A stretch of DNA of 64,000 nucleotides from Psychroserpens burtonensis DSM 12212 (GTDB lineage Bacteria; Bacteroidota; Bacteroidia; Flavobacteriales; Flavobacteriaceae), in contig NZ_AUDE01000001.1 of NCBI RefSeq assembly GCF_000425305.1, positions 248,001 to 312,000 of the forward strand, read 5' to 3'. This document shows positions 59,913 through 64,000 of the stretch, piece by piece (within the stretch, counting starts at the first letter, position 1; each line of letters opens with the position of its first letter). A program made the position numbers and the translations under genes. A model generated the notes under the pieces. The model made no database searches, was not told where the DNA came from, and was given only the letters and a program-made list of their open reading frames with translations.

Positions 59913-61271
59913 ATGGCTAAACTAAAAACAACATTTTTTTGTCAAAATTGCGGCAGTCAGTATTCTAAATGGCAAGGTCAGTGTTCCGCTTGTAAAGAGT
60001 GGAATACGATTACAGAGGAGGTCATCGAAAAGCCTGAAAAAAGTAATTGGAAAACACCTACTAATACTGCTAAGAGAGCTTCAAAGCCACTCCTAATAAA
60101 TGAGATAGATACCTCACAAGAAGCCAGATTAGACACCCAAGATAATGAGTTTAATCGTGTGCTCGGAGGAGGTTTGGTTCCAGGGTCTTTAACACTTCTA
60201 GGCGGAGAACCAGGAATTGGGAAAAGCACATTGTTACTTCAAATCTCACTAAAATTACCATATAAAACCTTGTATGTTTCTGGAGAAGAGAGTCAAAAGC
60301 AAATAAAAATGCGTGCTGAGCGCATCAATCCTAGCTCAAGCAACTGTTACATCCTTACCGAAACTAAAACTCAAAATATTTTTAAACAAATTGAATCACT
60401 AGAGCCAGATATTGTGGTTATAGATTCCATTCAAACGCTCCATAGTGATTATATAGAATCATCATCTGGAAGTATATCTCAAGTAAAAGAGTGTACAACA
60501 GAACTTATTAAATTTGCAAAAGAAACTGCCACACCAGTTATTTTAATTGGACATATTACAAAAGATGGTAATATCGCTGGGCCAAAAATATTGGAGCATA
60601 TGGTGGATACTGTTTTACAGTTTGAAGGAGATCGTAATCATGTGTTTAGAATCCTTCGCGCCAATAAAAATCGTTTTGGTTCTACAAATGAATTAGGAAT
60701 CTATGAAATGCAAGGTTCTGGTTTAAGGGAAGTTTCTAATCCATCAGAAATATTAATCTCTCAAAAAGATGACGATTTATCTGGGAATGCTATAGCAGCC
60801 ACTTTAGAAGGTATGCGTCCATTGATGATAGAAGTACAAGCTTTAGTAAGTACAGCAGTTTATGGGACTCCTCAAAGAAGTGCGACAGGCTTCAATGCAA
60901 AACGTCTTAATATGTTATTGGCAGTTTTAGAGAAGCGCGCAGGTTTTAGATTAGGTGCTAAGGATGTCTTTTTAAATATTACAGGAGGAATTACAGTTGA
61001 TGATCCTGCAATAGATTTAGCGGTTGTAGCTGCAATCTTATCTTCTAATGAAGACGTAGCGCTACAGAAAGATTATTGTTTTGCTGCTGAGGTAGGTCTT
61101 TCTGGAGAAGTACGCCCTGTTCAAAGAGTTGAGCAGCGCATTTTGGAAGCCGAAAAATTAGGATTTTCTACAATTTTTGTATCTAAATACAATAAGATTT
61201 CTTTAAAAAACACAGTGATTAAGATTCAATTAATTTCTAAGATTGAAGATGTGGTTGATTTAATTATATGA
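59913..61271 (+). CDS. radA: DNA repair protein RadA (Sms)
   Basis: A RecA-like ATPase that drives branch migration in recombination. A 452-residue protein with zinc finger Cys10, Cys13, Cys24 and Cys27, Walker A GGEPGIGKST near residue 97, the RadA-specific KNRFG motif near 250 (RANKNRFGSTNELG), and the Lon-like C-terminal domain from about 280 (AKDVFLNITGGITVDDPAID). It follows 195 bases with no recognisable feature after the hydrolase pair. Confidence 0.97.
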   Translation: MAKLKTTFFCQNCGSQYSKWQGQCSACKEWNTITEEVIEKPEKSNWKTPTNTAKRASKPLLINEIDTSQEARLDTQDNEFNRVLGGGLVPGSLTLLGGEPGIGKSTLLLQISLKLPYKTLYVSGEESQKQIKMRAERINPSSSNCYILTETKTQNIFKQIESLEPDIVVIDSIQTLHSDYIESSSGSISQVKECTTELIKFAKETATPVILIGHITKDGNIAGPKILEHMVDTVLQFEGDRNHVFRILRANKNRFGSTNELGIYEMQGSGLREVSNPSEILISQKDDDLSGNAIAATLEGMRPLMIEVQALVSTAVYGTPQRSATGFNAKRLNMLLAVLEKRAGFRLGAKDVFLNITGGITVDDPAIDLAVVAAILSSNEDVALQKDYCFAAEVGLSGEVRPVQRVEQRILEAEKLGFSTIFVSKYNKISLKNTVIKIQLISKIEDVVDLII

Positions 61272-61578
61272 TAAAACACAAAAAAGGAAGTTTTTAAATT
61301 GCTTTTTCTGTATTATAGTTTTGTTTAAATACGACCAATTTAGAGAGTCTTCTAAAGTGTTTTTTTGCTTTTTTATTATGGTAGTTTGCTATTCATCTGA
61401 TTTCCCAAACATTTCATCTAAATTAACTTTTATCTAATTTTTAAAACTATAACTAATACGTAATATTGTGTTGGATATGAGATGAATTGTATTACATAAT
61501 TTATAATATAACCAATAGATATCCCCTCCAAAAATCTATCTGACTAAGACATTAGTCTTTAAAATTAATCATTACGCT
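61272..61578. other. Gene-free gap of 307 bases before the LamG protein
   Basis: A very A+T-rich stretch. TAGTTTTG (61316-61323, TAnnTTTG) is present but about 255 bases from the next start. No open frame, hairpin terminator or repeat family was recognised here. Confidence 0.5.
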
Positions 61579-64000
61579 ATGAAGCGAAAACTACTATATA
61601 TAGTATCATTTTTAATCCTTTTTTCTGTGCCTCAGTGTGCTTTTTCCCAAGACACAGATAATGATACTTATGTAGATACTTCAGATTCTGATGACGATAA
61701 TGATGGTATTCTGGATAGTATAGAACAAGGCAGTTCCATAACCACCGCCAATGAGTGTGGCAGTGAAGAAGATTTTGATTTTAGTAGTATACCTACAGAG
61801 ATTTCAGGTGATGGAAATGTAAACACTTTGTTAGACGGTGAAGTTTTTAGATTTACTAATATTGGACCTGGAATAGATGGGCTCTTAACAATAAACACGC
61901 GAGTTAATGCGACTTGTGATTTGTTAGATGATAATTCATCACAGGCTGAGTATCTCAAGCCAGGGGTTAGATCAACGAGTTTAATAGCTGGACAAGAAGG
62001 ATACATAGAATATACTCTTCAGTTTGTAACTAGTGGCACTACTACAGCTGTAATTGTGCCCGAGTTTTTCATGAATCTCAATGACATTGATGGAGATAAC
62101 GAAAAGTTTGAACGTATTAAAATCCCTACACCTAACAGTTATGTGATTGATAATCCTACAAATGTTACAATTACCCAGGAGAACAATTTTTTAGTTACTA
62201 CTTCTGGTAACGTAAATTACCAAGGTACATCAAACGCATTTTCTACAATTAATGTAAAAGCACGTTATTTTAATCTTTCAAGTTTGACCTTTCAAATGGG
62301 AGTTCTTGCTAATACAAACGTGAGTAACGTCGTGCGATATTTCAGTTTAGAATTTTCATGTGTAAATAATTTCACAAATCCAGTGATAGTTTATAGTGAT
62401 GCAGATAATGATGGCATCCCAAATTATAGAGATATAGACAGTGATAATGATGGTATTCCAGACAATGTAGAAGCACAGTCAACAACAGGCTATATGCAGC
62501 CATCAGGAAGTATTAATGCTTCAGGGGTTACAGATAACTACGCAACAGGATTAACACCTCAAGATACAGATGGCGATGGAATTCCAGATTATCTCGATGC
62601 AGATTCAGATAATGACGGGACACTAGACATTTTAGAAAATGGTATGGTAAATACCGTTTCAGGTATAGACACAGATAACGATGGCCTAGATGATAATTTC
62701 GAGACTAATGGCATAAATGATGCTGTTTTCGATGTTAATGAAGATATCGATAACCCTTCAACTTTACCTGACGCTGACGGTGATTTACTAAGTGGAGGAG
62801 ATGTGGATTATCGTGATTTATTTGATAGTAATCCACCCATAAATGCAGCATTAGAATTTGATGGAGTAGATGATTATGCAACAGGCCGTGGCTTTGTTGA
62901 TGGCTTAGATCAGGTTACTATAATGGCTTGGGTGAAAATAGACAATTCTGCTTCTGGAACTATGACCATAGTGGGAGAGGATTTAAGTTGTAGACTATTT
63001 GTTGAAAATGGAAATACAATTGGATTTTTAATAAAGACAGTTGGGAATACCACACGTTCGGTTTTGAGTGCTGCTATAAATACTGATGAATGGCATCACG
63101 TAACAGGAGTATTTTCTTCAATAACGGGTCGGAACGAATTATACATAGATGGTGAGTTAGTAGGTTTTAATGCTGGGCCCACTGGAGCTAATATTGAAGT
63201 AACTTCAGGCAGTAACGGTGCTTTTGAGATAGGAAGGCGTTCTAGTAATTTAAGTAATAAAGAGTATTTTAATGGAGAGATAGATGAGATAAGAGTCTTT
63301 AATAAATCCTTATCTACGAATCAGATTCAGCAGATGGTTTTTCAGGAGATTGCTAATATCTTCGGAAATGTTAGAGGAACAATAATTGATAAAGATATTA
63401 TAGAATTTTCGAATTCTAACAATGTCTTATGGGCAAATCTATTGGCATATTATCCAATGTCTGAACTAAGAGGAAATGATTTAATCGATTATTCACAGTA
63501 CTCAAGAACTTTTAAACTTACTAATATTACATCAATACAAGTTCAAACTGCGCCAATGCCTTTTCAAACAAATGCTAATGGAGATTGGAGTGCAGAGAAT
63601 ACATGGTTATATGGTGATGTTTGGGATATTGAAAATGTGTTAACTAATAAGGATTGGAGCATTGTTCAAATCAATAATGAAGTAACTTCTTCAAGTTCAC
63701 ATACCAATTTAGGATTATTCATTAACCATAATGAAAAACTTATTATTAGTGGAGATCATAAAGTTGAAAACACATGGTATTTAGAACTTAATGGGACTTT
63801 AGATTTAAGTAATGATTCACAACTAATACAAAGTACTAATAGTGATTTGGTAACATCATCGCAAGGGGGAATATTACGACGACAAGAAGGAACTTCCAGT
63901 GTGTATTGGTATAATTACTGGGCTTCTCCAGTTGGTGAATTACGTGCAACTGCCTTAGTTGATAATAATACCAGCGTCAACAATGCAAATAATACGAATT
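61579..64000 (+). CDS. Secreted LamG/TSP3-repeat surface protein, N-terminal part (runs off window)
   Basis: Open for 807 codons to the window edge. It has a signal peptide (residues about 1-28, ending CAFSQ), then thrombospondin-type-3-like calcium loops ([16 protein letters not shown] near 36, [19 protein letters not shown] near 273, [19 protein letters not shown] near 330). A LamG/concanavalin-like domain follows at about 424-583 ([42 protein letters not shown]), then a repeat-rich region with GDWSAENTW and YNYWASPVG. The same YW(S/A)SPVG module occurs in the 1814-residue T9SS protein of this window, so a T9SS sorting domain is expected beyond the edge. Confidence 0.88.
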   Translation, partial: MKRKLLYIVSFLILFSVPQCAFSQDTDNDTYVDTSDSDDDNDGILDSIEQGSSITTANECGSEEDFDFSSIPTEISGDGNVNTLLDGEVFRFTNIGPGIDGLLTINTRVNATCDLLDDNSSQAEYLKPGVRSTSLIAGQEGYIEYTLQFVTSGTTTAVIVPEFFMNLNDIDGDNEKFERIKIPTPNSYVIDNPTNVTITQENNFLVTTSGNVNYQGTSNAFSTINVKARYFNLSSLTFQMGVLANTNVSNVVRYFSLEFSCVNNFTNPVIVYSDADNDGIPNYRDIDSDNDGIPDNVEAQSTTGYMQPSGSINASGVTDNYATGLTPQDTDGDGIPDYLDADSDNDGTLDILENGMVNTVSGIDTDNDGLDDNFETNGINDAVFDVNEDIDNPSTLPDADGDLLSGGDVDYRDLFDSNPPINAALEFDGVDDYATGRGFVDGLDQVTIMAWVKIDNSASGTMTIVGEDLSCRLFVENGNTIGFLIKTVGNTTRSVLSAAINTDEWHHVTGVFSSITGRNELYIDGELVGFNAGPTGANIEVTSGSNGAFEIGRRSSNLSNKEYFNGEIDEIRVFNKSLSTNQIQQMVFQEIANIFGNVRGTIIDKDIIEFSNSNNVLWANLLAYYPMSELRGNDLIDYSQYSRTFKLTNITSIQVQTAPMPFQTNANGDWSAENTWLYGDVWDIENVLTNKDWSIVQINNEVTSSSSHTNLGLFINHNEKLIISGDHKVENTWYLELNGTLDLSNDSQLIQSTNSDLVTSSQGGILRRQEGTSSVYWYNYWASPVGELRATALVDNNTSVNNANNTN

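Overview
The window is chromosomal DNA of a member of the Bacteroidota, most likely a marine Flavobacteriaceae species (Winogradskyella/Olleya/Lacinutrix type; genus not resolvable by eye). The evidence is high A+T, TAnnTTTG -7 promoter elements with very short leaders, TonB-dependent receptors with carboxypeptidase-like N-domains, a type IX secretion (T9SS) component (PorZ) next to recO, two very large T9SS-style secreted proteins, DUF4270 and DUF3298 lipoproteins, and an ATP synthase locus reduced to atpD-atpC. It is mostly core genome: no rRNA, tRNA, CRISPR array, transposase, integrase or phage gene was seen.

Layout. 1-4.9 kb: end of tex, a methyltransferase, an OmpA lipoprotein, a lipocalin-like lipoprotein and metG, all on the minus strand. 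5-7.3 kb: LD-carboxypeptidase, two small membrane/zinc-ribbon genes, yraN. 7.3-9.8 kb: a probably broken small membrane gene, then yicC-gmk-nadD. 9.9-16 kb: thioesterase, EamA transporter with ArsC-like protein, Na+/H+ antiporter, DUF3298 lipoprotein, trans-sulfuration enzyme, a barrel protein. 16-23 kb: gdhA, porZ, recO, TonB receptor. 23-28.5 kb: an 1814-residue T9SS cargo protein. 28.6-35.3 kb: recX, small barrel, JmjC-like cupin protein, DUF3784 protein, bioB, secreted hydrolase, flotillin with its NfeD-like partner. 35.4-41.1 kb: biotin operon (membrane protein, bioF, DUF2007, bioD, bioA, ketoacyl synthase) peppered with small palindromic repeats. 41.2-43 kb: three DUF2975 membrane paralogues plus a YozG-like HTH regulator behind a twin-palindrome promoter. 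43.1-46 kb: orphan umuD, a 55-residue membrane protein, atpC and atpD. 46-50.5 kb: surface SGNH-hydrolase lipoprotein and TonB receptor. 50.6-55 kb: glycogen-synthase-like N-domain protein, DUF4270, glmS. 55-61.3 kb: panC, panD, flippase-like protein, two serine-less alpha/beta hydrolase-fold proteins, radA. 61.6-64 kb: start of a LamG/TSP3 secreted protein that leaves the window.

How genes work together. bioF, bioD, bioA and the nearby bioB cover 7-keto-8-aminopelargonate to biotin, and the ketoacyl synthase probably belongs to pimeloyl chain building. panC-panD make pantothenate. yicC-gmk-nadD is a standard nucleotide/RNA block. PorZ serves the T9SS that would export the two large cargo proteins.

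Most unusual observations: (1) the octamer TTCCGAAG occurs 19 times by hand count over both strands, in several reading frames and in intergenic DNA, against roughly 1-2 expected from base composition; (2) the DUF2975x3-HTH operon, with identical gene spacing, a shared C-terminal ENxLTI tail and two palindromes bracketing its promoter; (3) an interspersed palindrome translated in frame inside bioF; (4) two tandem hydrolase-fold proteins with GHD in place of the GHS nucleophile elbow. All functions are read from sequence and family knowledge; nothing was searched or computed.
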